Notes under the pieces: generated by a model
What the model was told of the DNA's origin: nothing
Databases searched by the model: none
What the model saw: the letters and a program-made list of their open reading frames with translations, nothing else
Made by a program: the position numbers and the translations under genes
Assembly: GCA_020853575.1 (NCBI GenBank)
Contig: JADYYP010000029.1
Coordinates: 41,197-105,196, forward strand
Origin: Planctomycetota bacterium
GTDB taxonomy: Bacteria; Planctomycetota; UBA1135; GCA-002686595
Length of the DNA: 64,000 bases
Direction: 5' to 3'
Part shown: positions 54,555 through 64,000 of the stretch, piece after piece
Layout: each line of letters begins with the position of its first letter
Position numbering within the stretch: position 1 is the first letter of the stretch

Positions 54555-56882
54555 TCAGTTCGCTTTCCCCACCAACAGCTCCTGGCGCGCGCGCGAACGC
54601 CCGCGCTCGGAGGGTGCACTCGGCGGACTGGCGGACTCGGGCTCGAGCGACCAACCGGTGCGCAGGCCGATCATGAACCACGCCAGCGAGGCGACGCCGA
54701 TCAGGAAGACGCTGTCGCCGACGAGGCGCAGCCAGCGCAGGAGCTCGAGCGTCGGCGACTGCAGGAACTCCGCGCTGCGCGCCCACCACATGCCGCGCTC
54801 GACGCTGGCGACGACTTGCGCGAGGCCGATCGGGAGCAGGCTCAGCCCGACCATCAGCGCCAGGCCGATGTTCATCGCCCAGAAGGCCAGCCGCAGGTGC
54901 TTCTCGCGCCAGACGCGCGCGCCGCAGAGCTTGCGAGCGATCACCAGCACCAGCCCGAGCGACAGCAGGCCGTAGACGCCGAACAGCGCGGTGTGTCCGT
55001 GCACCGGCGTGGTGTTGAGTCCCTGCATGTAGTAGAGCGCGATCGGCGGGTTGATCAGGAAGCCGAACAGGCCCGCGCCGACCAGGTTCCAGAAGGCCAC
55101 GCCGACGAAGAAGCGGATCGGCCAACGGTAGCGCTCCATCCACGCGGCGCGCTGCTGCATGCGCAAGGTGTGCAGCGCTTCGTAGCCGATCAGCACCAGC
55201 GGGACCACCTCGAGCGCGCTGAACGTCGCGCCGAGCGCGGTCACCGAGATCGGCGAGCCGCTGAAGTACAGGTGGTGGAACGTGCCGGGGATGCCACCGA
55301 TCAGGAACACGGCGGTCGAGGCCAGGAAGGCGCGAGTCGCGCTCTGCAGGCGCACCAAGCCCAAGCGCGTGAAGAGGAACGCCAGCGCTCCGGTCGCGAA
55401 GACCTCGAAGAAGCCCTCGACCCACAGATGCACGACCCACCAGCGCCAGTATTCGGCGACCGAGAGGTGCGTGCGCGCGCCGTACAGCAAGCCCGCGCCG
55501 TAGAACAGGCCGATCGCGACCACCGACGCGGTGAACAGCGCCAACAAGCTGCGTTGTTCGGCTCCGCGGCGCAGCGCGGGCCACAGCGCGCGCAGCATCA
55601 GGAACAGCCAACCGAGCAGCCCGCCGTAGAGCGCGATCTGCCACACGCGGCCGAGCTCGACGTACTCGTAGCCTTGGTGGCCGAACCAGAACGAGGCCTC
55701 GCCGTCGATCACGCGCGCAACCGACAGGTACTCGCCCGTGAGCGAGCCACCGACGACCAGGAACAACGCGCCCAGCAACAGGTGCACGCCCAGGCGCTGG
55801 CCCGCGGGCTCTCGACCACCGATCACCGGCGCGAAGAACAGGCCCGTGGCGAGGAACGCGGTCGCGATCCAGAACACGCCGGTCTGGATGTGCCAGGTGC
55901 GCGTCACCGCGTAGGGCAACCACTTGGAGAGCGGAAAGCCGAAGAAGCCCTGGCCCTCGACGGTGTAGTGCGCGGTGACGGCGCCGAGCACGACCTGCAC
56001 GACGAACAGGGCGATCACGACGGCCAGGTACTTGCCGACGGCGCGCATCGAAGGCGTCAACTCCAGCGCGGCGAGCGGGTCGCGGGCCGGCGCGACCGGC
56101 TCGCTCTCGCCGGCACGCCGCGCAGCCACGAACCAGGCCATGCCCGCGATGCCGGCGAGCAGAGCGAAGATGCTGACCACCGACCACAGCACGTTCGACG
56201 ATGTCGGCTCGTTGCCGACCAGCGGCTCGTGCGGCCAGTTGTTGGTGTAGGTGTAGGCCACGCCCGGACGCTCGGTGGTGCAAGCCCACGAGCTCCAGAA
56301 GAAGAAGGCGCTCAGGGCCTCGAGTTGGCGGGGGTCGACGACCGCGTCGTCGTGTAGCGCGTAGGCCTCGCGCAACTCCGCCAGCGCTTCGTCGCCGCCG
56401 AAGAGCTGTTGATAGTGCTGCGCCGTGCTCGCCAGCGCTTGTGCGCGCGCATCGCTGACGACCAGCGTCCCGCTGCTGGCGTCGTAGCGGTTGGTGCGCA
56501 TCTCGCGCTTCAGGCGCGCTTCGAGCGCACCGCGCGCGTCGACGCCGAGCTCCGCGGCGGCAACCCCGTGTTCCGCTCGGCTCCAGTGCTCGAGCAGAGC
56601 CGTCGCCTCGCGGTGCAGCCAGTCGGCCGACCAGTCCGGCGCCTGGTAGGCCCCGTGGCCCCAGACCGAGCCGATTTGCTGGCCGCCGATGCTCTGCCAC
56701 ACGTTTTGTCCGTCGAGGATCTTCGCGCGCGTCATCAGCTCGCGCCCGGACTCGGTGACGACGTGCTCGGGCAGCGGCGGCGCCTGGCGATAGATCTCGC
56801 GTCCGCCGAAGCCGAGCAACAGGAAGCCCAGGCCGACGACCAAGGCGAGCACCAACCACAGGCGTTTTTCGGTGAAGACCAT
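54555..56882 (-). CDS. norZ: Quinol-dependent nitric oxide reductase (NorZ/qNor)
   Basis: The 775-residue protein fits single-subunit qNOR size. The N-terminal helix and ~200-residue periplasmic cytochrome-c-like domain lack a CxxCH, as in qNOR. Fourteen helices follow, with heme ligands H331 (TWHIQTGVFW), metal ligands H485 and H536/H537 (WWVVHLWVEG; GTFHHLYF), E489, and H628/H630 (PVHGHTALFG). The Glu and FeB His set defines NOR rather than a proton-pumping oxidase. It reduces two NO to N2O using quinol. It lies 9 bases after the RIC gene in one transcript controlled by the divergent norR. Confidence 0.93.
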   Translation of the reverse strand: MVFTEKRLWLVLALVVGLGFLLLGFGGREIYRQAPPLPEHVVTESGRELMTRAKILDGQNVWQSIGGQQIGSVWGHGAYQAPDWSADWLHREATALLEHWSRAEHGVAAAELGVDARGALEARLKREMRTNRYDASSGTLVVSDARAQALASTAQHYQQLFGGDEALAELREAYALHDDAVVDPRQLEALSAFFFWSSWACTTERPGVAYTYTNNWPHEPLVGNEPTSSNVLWSVVSIFALLAGIAGMAWFVAARRAGESEPVAPARDPLAALELTPSMRAVGKYLAVVIALFVVQVVLGAVTAHYTVEGQGFFGFPLSKWLPYAVTRTWHIQTGVFWIATAFLATGLFFAPVIGGREPAGQRLGVHLLLGALFLVVGGSLTGEYLSVARVIDGEASFWFGHQGYEYVELGRVWQIALYGGLLGWLFLMLRALWPALRRGAEQRSLLALFTASVVAIGLFYGAGLLYGARTHLSVAEYWRWWVVHLWVEGFFEVFATGALAFLFTRLGLVRLQSATRAFLASTAVFLIGGIPGTFHHLYFSGSPISVTALGATFSALEVVPLVLIGYEALHTLRMQQRAAWMERYRWPIRFFVGVAFWNLVGAGLFGFLINPPIALYYMQGLNTTPVHGHTALFGVYGLLSLGLVLVIARKLCGARVWREKHLRLAFWAMNIGLALMVGLSLLPIGLAQVVASVERGMWWARSAEFLQSPTLELLRWLRLVGDSVFLIGVASLAWFMIGLRTGWSLEPESASPPSAPSERGRSRARQELLVGKAN

Positions 56883-56891
56883 GGCCGGCTC

Positions 56892-57572
56892 CTAGCTGCG
56901 CAGCGCGCGCGGGAAGAGGACGTTGTTCTCGAGGTGGATGTGCTGCATCAGGTCGCGCTCGAGCGCCGCGAGCCCCAGGTAGAGAGCGCGCCACGTGCCA
57001 CAGGCCTCTTCGGGCGCGCTGAAGTCGTGCGCGAGCTTGCGCATGCGCTGCAGGTTGAGAGCGTGGTCGCGGTGCTCGCTCTCGAGCACCTGCACCGGCA
57101 TCGCGGCCAGCGCGCCACGTCCGCTCGCGACCATCGGGAACAGCACCTGCTCTTCCTTCTGCATGTGGTCCTCGAGCTCTTCGTGCATGCGCGCGAGGTG
57201 CTCGGCGAGCCCGTGCGGGCAACTCGCTTTCGCGGCGTGCACGTGCTCGACCTTGGCGGCCGCGGCGTGCAAGCGCACGAGCTCCTCGCGGTGCGACTGG
57301 TGGTAGTGCCCGAGCAGGTGGGCGATCAGCTCGCCCAGCGGCGCGTCGTCCCAGGCGCGGAAGTCGGTGTCGCGCGCTTGCTCGGCGGCGAGCTCGTTGA
57401 TCAGCGCGCCGACGTCGAGGCGGTGCTCGGCGCAGGCGGCCTCGAGCGAGACACGCCCGTGGCAGCAGAAGTCCAGGCGGTGACGGTGGAAGACCCGCGA
57501 CGCACCGGCGTGCGAGGTCGCGAGGTCGGCCAAGGTCGAGAGCGGTGAGAGGGCAGTTCGGGCTGAGTTCAT
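56892..57572 (-). CDS. ric: RIC/YtfE/ScdA-type di-iron protein for Fe-S cluster repair
   Basis: The protein has 226 residues from the ATG at 57572, with ribosome site GGAG. The ScdA N-terminal segment contains FCCHG (HRLDFCCHGRVSLEAAC). The hemerythrin-like four-helix bundle has ligands in LLGHYHQSHREEL, HHLARMHEELEDHMQKEEQ-type HEELEDHMQKEEQVLFPM, SEHRDHALNLQRM and LMQHIHLENNVLFP. These proteins restore clusters damaged by NO or oxidants. Being co-transcribed with norZ under NorR explains its role. Confidence 0.9.
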   Translation of the reverse strand: MNSARTALSPLSTLADLATSHAGASRVFHRHRLDFCCHGRVSLEAACAEHRLDVGALINELAAEQARDTDFRAWDDAPLGELIAHLLGHYHQSHREELVRLHAAAAKVEHVHAAKASCPHGLAEHLARMHEELEDHMQKEEQVLFPMVASGRGALAAMPVQVLESEHRDHALNLQRMRKLAHDFSAPEEACGTWRALYLGLAALERDLMQHIHLENNVLFPRALRS

Positions 57573-57600
57573 CGGATTCTCCGGGGTTCGCCGCGGCCCA

Positions 57601-57616
57601 GTCACAGTCCGTGCCA
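57601..57616 (-). promoter_or_regulatory. Possible sigma-54 promoter of ric-norZ
   Basis: On the minus strand TGGCAC-GGACT-GTGAC has a strong -24 element and a weak -12 element (GA in place of GC). It is ~30 bases before the ric start and downstream of the NorR-like sites. NorR proteins require sigma-54, which makes a promoter here expected. Confidence 0.35.
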
Positions 57617-57632
57617 GGATCAGAGATCGTTA

Positions 57633-57685
57633 TGTGGCAATCGGTTATGGCCATGAGTTGCCACAACGACAACACTCGATGTTGT
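57633..57685. promoter_or_regulatory. Inverted repeats / candidate NorR sites between norR and ric
   Basis: Two perfect inverted repeats occur: TGTGGCAA (57633-57640) with TTGCCACA (57658-57665), and ACAACA-CTCGA-TGTTGT (57669-57685). GT-N7-AC cores of the NorR type are at 57657-57667 (GTTGCCACAAC) and 57684-57694 (GTGCAATCGAC), 27 bases apart. They lie between the two divergent starts. Confidence 0.5.
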
Positions 57686-57707
57686 GCAATCGACTACGCT
57701 AGTTGCG

Positions 57708-59255
<1,548 letters not shown>

Positions 59256-59267
59256 CGCGCGCGGACC

Positions 59268-61820
59268 TCACTTGCGCTCGGCGCGACGCACGCGGACCAG
59301 GCCGAGGTCGATGTACTGCCCCCCGCTGGTTTGCCGGCAGTGCAGCGCGATCAGATTCGGACCCGGGCGCACGGTCGCGAGCGCCACCGGCCGCGGCGCG
59401 ACGACCTCGTAGCCCGTGGTGTAGCCCTGCAGATCCGCGGCGAGCACGCCGTTGACGTAGATCTCCGCGTCTTCGTCGTGGTGCACGAGGAGTTGCAGCT
59501 CGGCGAGCGCGACCTCGGGTACCTGGAACTCGCGCCGCAGCCAAATGTCGCGCGAGCTCCACTCCGTGCGCACCACCGCGCCCGGCGTCTCGGGTGTCCC
59601 GAAGCCGGCCGCACCCTGCTTCCAACGCGTTGTGTCGTAGCCCGGAGCATGCCAGCCCTCGAGCGGAGCGTCCGTGGTGTAGCTCCAGATGAACTCGCCT
59701 CCGTCGGCGGCGGGAACGACGCTCTCGTAGTGCAGGATCGGGAGCGCGGCCCACTCGCCGCTGCCGCGCGCGCCGCGCTCGAACCAGCGCTTCCAAGTCG
59801 GCGCATCGTGCAGCGCGCGCATGAACAAGCCGCCGATCACCGGCCGCGCGATCATGTTGATCTTGCGCGCGGTCAGCGTGTCGGACCAATCGCAGATCGG
59901 CACGCGATCCGGAGTCTCGTGCACGTACTTCCACAAAGGCGCGATCAACGCCTCGAAGTCCTCGCGCGAGCCGAGACAGGCACTCCACGAAGTCCAGTCG
60001 ATCTTGGTGAAGCTCGCGCGGCTGTCGAGCGGCAGTCCATAGGCGTTCTGCAGCTTGCGGTAGTGCGCGAGCTCGCGTGCACGCACGTCGTCGGAGAACA
60101 GCGCGAGGCCGAGCACGCGGTCCCACACGAGGTTGTACTTCTGGCTCCAGGTGTCGGGCTTGTCGAAGGCCAGCCGCGTCGCACCGGCGGATCCGGCGCG
60201 CGCTTGCCACTCACTCGCGAAGCGCTCGGCGGCGGTGCGGAATTCCAGCGCCAGCTCGCGCAGGCCGCGGCGCTCCGCGAGCTGCGCGAACGCACCCAAG
60301 GCCAGGATCGCCTTGCACGAGAGGTTGACGTTGTGCGCGAGATGGCCGGTGAAGTCGTCCGTGCACAGTTGGTTCTCCGGGTCGAAGCCCTTGTCGAGCA
60401 GGTAGCGCGCCCAGCGCTCCAGGGTCGGCCAGTACTGCGCGGCGAACTGCGCATGCCCCTCGCGCTCCGCCAGAGCCGCGAGCAGCAGGAGCAAATTGGC
60501 GGACTCCTCGACCGGCATCTGGTTCTGCTCGCTGCGCTCGCCGCCGCCGTACACCTGCCCCGTGGCGTGCGGATAGGTGCCGAGGTCGTGCGGAGCGAAG
60601 GGGAAGCGCCAGCGCTCGGAGCTGCCGTAGTCGAGCACCGGCACGAGCATGGCCTTGGTCAAGTCCGCTCCGAGCAGCAGGAACAGCGGAGCCATCGGGT
60701 AGATCACGTCCACGGTGGCGATGCAGCCGTTCGAGAAGTTCTCCTTGGGGAACAGCAGCGGGCGGCCGTTGGAGTCGGCGCACAGCTTGTTGCCGCCCAG
60801 GCACTGCCGGTAGCTCAGAGCGCACAGCTCGGCGTAGCGCGTTCCGCCGAGTTCCTCGAGCGTGCGGAACAGCTCGCCGTCGAATTCGCGACAGCGCTCG
60901 AGCAACGCCGCGCGCTCGGCGGCCGCACGTGCCAGCAACGTCCGTGCTTCCATCCCGCCGCGCCGCCAGTAGGGCCGCAGGTTCTCCCCGAAGTAGCGGA
61001 TCGACCACTCGTCGTCGTAGGCGACCAGCGCCGCTCCACGTTCGTTGGAGCTCGCGGGTCCCGCACGCCAACGCAGCGCGATCACCGGAAAGAGCTCCTC
61101 CACGCGCATCGGCGCGGACGTCTCGTCGTCGACCTCGGCCGCACGGCCTTCGAGGAACGCGCTGCGCGACTCGAGCGCGGGTCCGTAGACGGCGCCAGCG
61201 CGCGCGTCGTCGCTCGCGAGGTAGGCCGCGCCCCAATCGATGCGCAGGTCGTCGCCTCGCTTCTGCAGCACTGCTTGATCGAGCGAACCCACGGAGGCCA
61301 CGGCCAGCGGCGCCCAGTCGAGCACGCGCCCGACCACGGACTGCGCGGGGTCGTTGACGGCGACGCTCGCGGAGATGTCCAAGTAGAACTCGGCCGCGAG
61401 CTGGCGCTCGGGCTCGGTCGCGTCCCACGCGCGCCATTCGAAGTAGGTCACAGGCCGAGACAGCAGGTCGAGGTCCGCGGGCAGCGCGGGCGTCACGAAG
61501 CGCAGCTCGACGCCGGCGGAGCCGCAGCGGAACTCGTAGGCCGTCGCGGTGGCCGTGACCCGGCTGGTGACGAGCCGCGCAGCCGGCGCGTCGGTGGGCT
61601 CGCTGCCCAACAGGCGGTAGGTGTGATCACCGAGCTTGATCAGCGCGCACAGAGCCTGCTTGCGACCCGTCCAATGAACGCTGTCGGTGAGCGTCGGATC
61701 GTCGCCGGGCAACCAGATCGAGAAGTACGGATCGTGGACCACGAGCGGTGTCGCGGGCGGCCGCAACGTCTGTCCGTGCGCCGCGAGCCCCAGTAGTGCC
61801 ACAGCGAAGATCGTTCTCAT
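59268..61820 (-). CDS. Glutaminase-A-like (DUF4965/DUF5127/DUF1793) secreted protein
   Basis: The 850-residue protein has a signal peptide (MRTIFAVALLGLAAHG). The N-terminal half matches the glutaminase A family (VVHDPYFSIWLPGDDPTLTD, HWTGRKQALCALI, ENFSNGCIATVDVIYP, SYRQCLGGNKL). The centre is an (alpha/alpha)6 region (ANLLLLLAALAEREG, SLEDWTxYLLxxGFD-like RWARYLLDKGFDPENQLCTDD, NLSCKAILALGAFAQL). The last ~130 residues are a jelly-roll (VNGVLAADLQGYTTGYEVV). The substrate could be glutamine or a glycan; the family is poorly characterised. Confidence 0.85.
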   Translation of the reverse strand: MRTIFAVALLGLAAHGQTLRPPATPLVVHDPYFSIWLPGDDPTLTDSVHWTGRKQALCALIKLGDHTYRLLGSEPTDAPAARLVTSRVTATATAYEFRCGSAGVELRFVTPALPADLDLLSRPVTYFEWRAWDATEPERQLAAEFYLDISASVAVNDPAQSVVGRVLDWAPLAVASVGSLDQAVLQKRGDDLRIDWGAAYLASDDARAGAVYGPALESRSAFLEGRAAEVDDETSAPMRVEELFPVIALRWRAGPASSNERGAALVAYDDEWSIRYFGENLRPYWRRGGMEARTLLARAAAERAALLERCREFDGELFRTLEELGGTRYAELCALSYRQCLGGNKLCADSNGRPLLFPKENFSNGCIATVDVIYPMAPLFLLLGADLTKAMLVPVLDYGSSERWRFPFAPHDLGTYPHATGQVYGGGERSEQNQMPVEESANLLLLLAALAEREGHAQFAAQYWPTLERWARYLLDKGFDPENQLCTDDFTGHLAHNVNLSCKAILALGAFAQLAERRGLRELALEFRTAAERFASEWQARAGSAGATRLAFDKPDTWSQKYNLVWDRVLGLALFSDDVRARELAHYRKLQNAYGLPLDSRASFTKIDWTSWSACLGSREDFEALIAPLWKYVHETPDRVPICDWSDTLTARKINMIARPVIGGLFMRALHDAPTWKRWFERGARGSGEWAALPILHYESVVPAADGGEFIWSYTTDAPLEGWHAPGYDTTRWKQGAAGFGTPETPGAVVRTEWSSRDIWLRREFQVPEVALAELQLLVHHDEDAEIYVNGVLAADLQGYTTGYEVVAPRPVALATVRPGPNLIALHCRQTSGGQYIDLGLVRVRRAERK

Positions 61821-62207
61821 GGGGGCGCACGTTAGCGCGCTCCGCCCGCCGTGGACTCACCCGCGCGCGGTGTCGCGCCGGTGCGCAGCGCCTGCGGGGT
61901 TCGACACCGGCGGAGCTCGCCGGCGCTCCCACCGGGGGCGGGCACTTCTCGGGCTTGCCGAGCGCTCCCCCCTCGCCGCCGCGGGCGCGAGCGACTCCCA
62001 GGGCCCGCCCGGGCGTCCGCGGCGTTTTGTTCGAGAGTCCGCGAAGCGCGGGCGCGGCCGCGCCACGCTGGCAAAATGTGCTCGGATCCGGCGCAAAACG
62101 GGCCTGCGGAGGTGTGGAGTGTGCGGTACGCTTCAGCGAGAGGTGGCCCCGTGTCGCGAGGTCGGCCCGTTCCCCCTTCGGTAGCTCACATCAGGAGTAG
62201 CTCCCTC
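61821..62207. other. Divergent intergenic region, nothing recognised beyond a ribosome site
   Basis: The 387 bases between divergent genes are very GC-rich with no coding frame supported. An AGGAG at 62192-62196 precedes the start at 62208. No operator or RNA motif was recognised. Confidence 0.4.
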
Positions 62208-63836
62208 ATGAGTCCGCGTCTGTCTCTCTTCACATCGGCGGTGTTCGCCGCGGCGTTCTTCGCTCAAAGCGCTTCCGCACAGTGTGTCACCGGCGGAGCC
62301 GGCGGCGCCTTCCCCGCATCGGGCGCTGTCGACGGCACGTGGCCGACGATCATGCCGACGGGAGAGCTCGTCAGCACCCTGTCCGTCACGGTTCCCCCCG
62401 GCGCGACGGTGCTCAACTCGGTCAAGCTCAACGGACTCTCGCACACCTGGATCGGCGACATGCACGTCGTCCTCGAGGACCCCGCGGGCGGTCTGCACAA
62501 CATCTTCCAGAACAACAACAACGTGTACGGCGGCGGCTGCTCCGACCAGGCCCTGGGCGACTACGAGTTCGTCGACCCGCTGACCGTGGGCTGCGGCGGC
62601 AATCCCGCGTTCACCTGCGGCCTGCTGACCACGCCTCCGGGAATCCTCGGCCAAGAGTTCGGCACGTGGCCGAGCGGCTCGAGCGGCATCAACAACACCC
62701 CGATCGAGCAGATCCCGATCTCGTCCGGCACCTGGACGCTGCACGTCTACGACTGGTTCGTTCCCGCCGATGCCGGCACGTTGACGAGCTGGGATCTGTG
62801 CTTCGGCCAGCCCTCCTCGCCGCCGACGGGTGGCGGCCCGACCACCGTGTGCGTCTCCGGCGGCGCTGGCGGCAGCTATCCCGCGAGCGGCGCGGTCGAC
62901 GGCACTTGGCCGACCACGATGCCCACCGGTCAGTTGTCGTCCGCGCTGGCGGTGACGCTGCCCCCGGGCTCGACCAAGATCAAGGAAGTCAAGATCAACG
63001 GCCTGAGCCACACCTGGCTGGGCGACACGCAGATCGTGCTCGAAACCCCGAGTGGCCAGAAGGTCAACCTGTTCCAGCAAGTCGACGGCGTGTTCGGCGG
63101 CGGCTGCGCGGACGCGTTCGGAGGCGACTACGTGTTCGTCGACGAGCTCGTGGGCACCGGGCCCTGCAATACGCCGGCAGCCGTCTTCTCCTGCGGCAAC
63201 GGAACGATGCCCCCGGGCTACTACCACCAGTTCTACGGCGCGTGGCCGACCGGCAGCTCGAGCATCGACAACGTCGGCCTCGAGTCGGTGGCGGTCGCCT
63301 CGGGCACCTACACGCTGCACTTGTACGACTGGTATGTGATCGTCGACGGCGGCTCGATCACGAGCTGGGAGATCTGCTTCGACGGCGCCAGCGGCCCGGT
63401 GTCGTACTGCACCGCCGGCACGTCGACGAACGGCTGCTCCCCCGCGATCAGCGCGACGGCACAACCCAGCGCTACGCTCGCCAACCCCTGCATGTTGAAC
63501 GTGGCTGGCGTCGACGGGCAGAAGAACAGCCTGGTCTTCTACGGCGTCAACAACGCGGGCTTCACGCCGATCAGCTGGGGCTTGGGCAGCACGAGCTTGC
63601 TGTGCGTCAAGTCGCCCACGCAGCGCATGAACTCGCAGAACACGGGCGGCACGTCCGGTCAGTGCAACGGTTCGCTGACGCAAGACTGGAACGCGTACCA
63701 GACCTTCAACCCGAACGCGCTCGGTGCTCCGTTCTCGGCGGGCCAGAAGATCTATGCGCAGGCGTGGTACCGCGACCCCGCCGCTGTGAAGACCACCAAC
63801 CTGTCGGACGCGCTCGAACTGACGATGGCACCGTGA
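62208..63836 (+). CDS. Secreted protein with two P-domain-like repeats and planctomycete C-terminal domain
   Basis: The protein has 542 residues from the ATG at 62208, beginning a signal peptide that ends SASA-Q. Two ~180-residue tandem repeats follow, each opening GGAGGxxPASGAVDGTWPT. Each has the P/homo-B proprotein-convertase pattern (LNGLSHTWIGDMHVVLEDP and INGLSHTWLGDTQIVLETP; TLHVYDWFVPADAGTLTSWD and YTLHLYDWYVIVDGGSITSW). The C-terminal ~135 residues (YCTAGTSTNGCSPAISATA ... LCVKSPTQR ... AQAWYRDP ... LSDALELTMAP) are the shared module. No protease domain is attached, so the repeats probably mediate surface interactions. Confidence 0.9.
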   Translation: MSPRLSLFTSAVFAAAFFAQSASAQCVTGGAGGAFPASGAVDGTWPTIMPTGELVSTLSVTVPPGATVLNSVKLNGLSHTWIGDMHVVLEDPAGGLHNIFQNNNNVYGGGCSDQALGDYEFVDPLTVGCGGNPAFTCGLLTTPPGILGQEFGTWPSGSSGINNTPIEQIPISSGTWTLHVYDWFVPADAGTLTSWDLCFGQPSSPPTGGGPTTVCVSGGAGGSYPASGAVDGTWPTTMPTGQLSSALAVTLPPGSTKIKEVKINGLSHTWLGDTQIVLETPSGQKVNLFQQVDGVFGGGCADAFGGDYVFVDELVGTGPCNTPAAVFSCGNGTMPPGYYHQFYGAWPTGSSSIDNVGLESVAVASGTYTLHLYDWYVIVDGGSITSWEICFDGASGPVSYCTAGTSTNGCSPAISATAQPSATLANPCMLNVAGVDGQKNSLVFYGVNNAGFTPISWGLGSTSLLCVKSPTQRMNSQNTGGTSGQCNGSLTQDWNAYQTFNPNALGAPFSAGQKIYAQAWYRDPAAVKTTNLSDALELTMAP

Positions 63837-63856
63837 GCTGCTGAGCGCGGTACCAC

Positions 63857-63894
63857 CTTCAGCCAGCGCTCGCGCGTCCGCGCGAGCTCGGGGG
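63857..63894 (+). repeat. 38-base hairpin repeat, copy 1
   Basis: CTTCAGCCAGC is followed by an 8-bp stem GCTCGCGC / GCGCGAGC with loop GTCC and then a G-run. Copy 2 lies at 63963 and differs from it only in the loop. Confidence 0.7.
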
Positions 63895-63900
63895 GTTCCT

Positions 63901-63928
63901 ACGAAACGACGCCAAGGCGTCGTTTCGT
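63901..63928. terminator. Strong hairpin after the P-domain-like gene
   Basis: ACGAAACGACGCC-AA-GGCGTCGTTTCGT is a perfect 13-bp stem with a 2-base loop, 65 bases after the stop codon and followed by CTTT. It is probably a transcription terminator lying between the two repeat copies. Confidence 0.7.
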
Positions 63929-63962
63929 CTTTCAGGCGCGCCGGCAACGAAGCATGGAACAG

Positions 63963-64000
63963 CTTCAGCCAGCGCTCGCGCTACCGCGCGAGCTCGGGGG
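63963..64000 (+). repeat. 38-base hairpin repeat, copy 2 (at window edge)
   Basis: Same as the copy at 63857 except that the loop is TACC. It reaches the end of the window, so more copies may follow. Confidence 0.7.

Noticed and set aside
54463..57675. A 1070-residue minus-strand frame covering qNOR and ric
   Set aside because: It is out of frame with both recognised proteins and has no conserved motifs.

Overview
The window looks like a piece of a high-GC Planctomycetota genome, probably from one of the deep marine/groundwater lineages. This is inferred from three things: strong G/C bias at third codon positions; several secreted proteins that share the same Cys-rich C-terminal domain (a YC...S.GC start, a GGT.CV box and an L(S/T)NAL..T(I/M)(L/A)P-like end); and families common in that phylum (ThuA/DUF1080, thioredoxin-HEAT, Ser-type rhomboid, ECF42/DGPF, an ArsC-like selenoprotein). 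No rRNA, tRNA or CRISPR array was recognised.

Layout. 1-8 kb: three secreted proteins (a lipoprotein running off the left edge, a MAM-like protein, a propeller protein) around a cytochrome c-cupredoxin-propeller fusion. 8.7-20.9 kb: a nitrogen-oxide respiration island. It holds moaA, then divergently a diheme lipoprotein with an ethylbenzene-dehydrogenase-type heme b domain, a Tat-exported type II molybdopterin oxidoreductase resembling periplasmic nitrite oxidoreductase/nitrate reductase alpha subunits (nxrA-like), a 104-residue unknown, the four-cluster Fe-S beta subunit (nxrB-like), a TorD/NarJ-type chaperone, a 216-residue unknown, a Had-like alcohol dehydrogenase with a degraded zinc site, a hemerythrin and a DNR/FNR-type regulator. 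Three TTGAC-N4-(A/G)TCAA boxes lie upstream of the cytochrome-cupredoxin gene, between moaA and the nxr-like operon, and upstream of the hemerythrin gene. Together they suggest one small DNR/FNR regulon. 21-31.5 kb: mixed housekeeping and regulatory genes, one frameshifted gene, and a complete IS3-family element (27768-29200) with 3-bp target duplication next to a MarR gene. 31.6-38.6 kb: an exporter operon (Cys-rich secreted protein, TolC-like lipoprotein, HlyD-like adaptor, ABC ATPase, two FtsX-type permeases, lipoprotein). 38.6-50.4 kb: SanA-like, MgtC, YjbR, UvrD-type helicase, two large paralogous secreted proteins flanking a short selenoprotein gene, Fpg/Nei glycosylase, esterase, PNPOx-like protein. 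50.5-64 kb: a propeller protein, a ThuA-DUF1080 protein, a nitric-oxide module (quinol NO reductase, RIC/YtfE repair protein, divergent NorR), a glutaminase-A-like protein and a secreted protein with two P-domain-like repeats. Hairpin repeats lie at the right edge.

How the parts fit. The nxr/nar-like enzyme would be assembled with molybdopterin cofactor (MoaA step and dedicated chaperone), exported by Tat, and exchange electrons through the heme b/diheme c lipoprotein. Control by an FNR/DNR-type protein suggests use under low oxygen or NO, which fits nitrate reduction at least as well as nitrite oxidation. The NorR-controlled NO reductase and the RIC protein would remove NO and repair damage produced by this chemistry. 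The most distinctive single-gene observation is an in-frame UGA at 45632-45634, inside a thioredoxin-like UxxC motif and followed by a SECIS-like hairpin.
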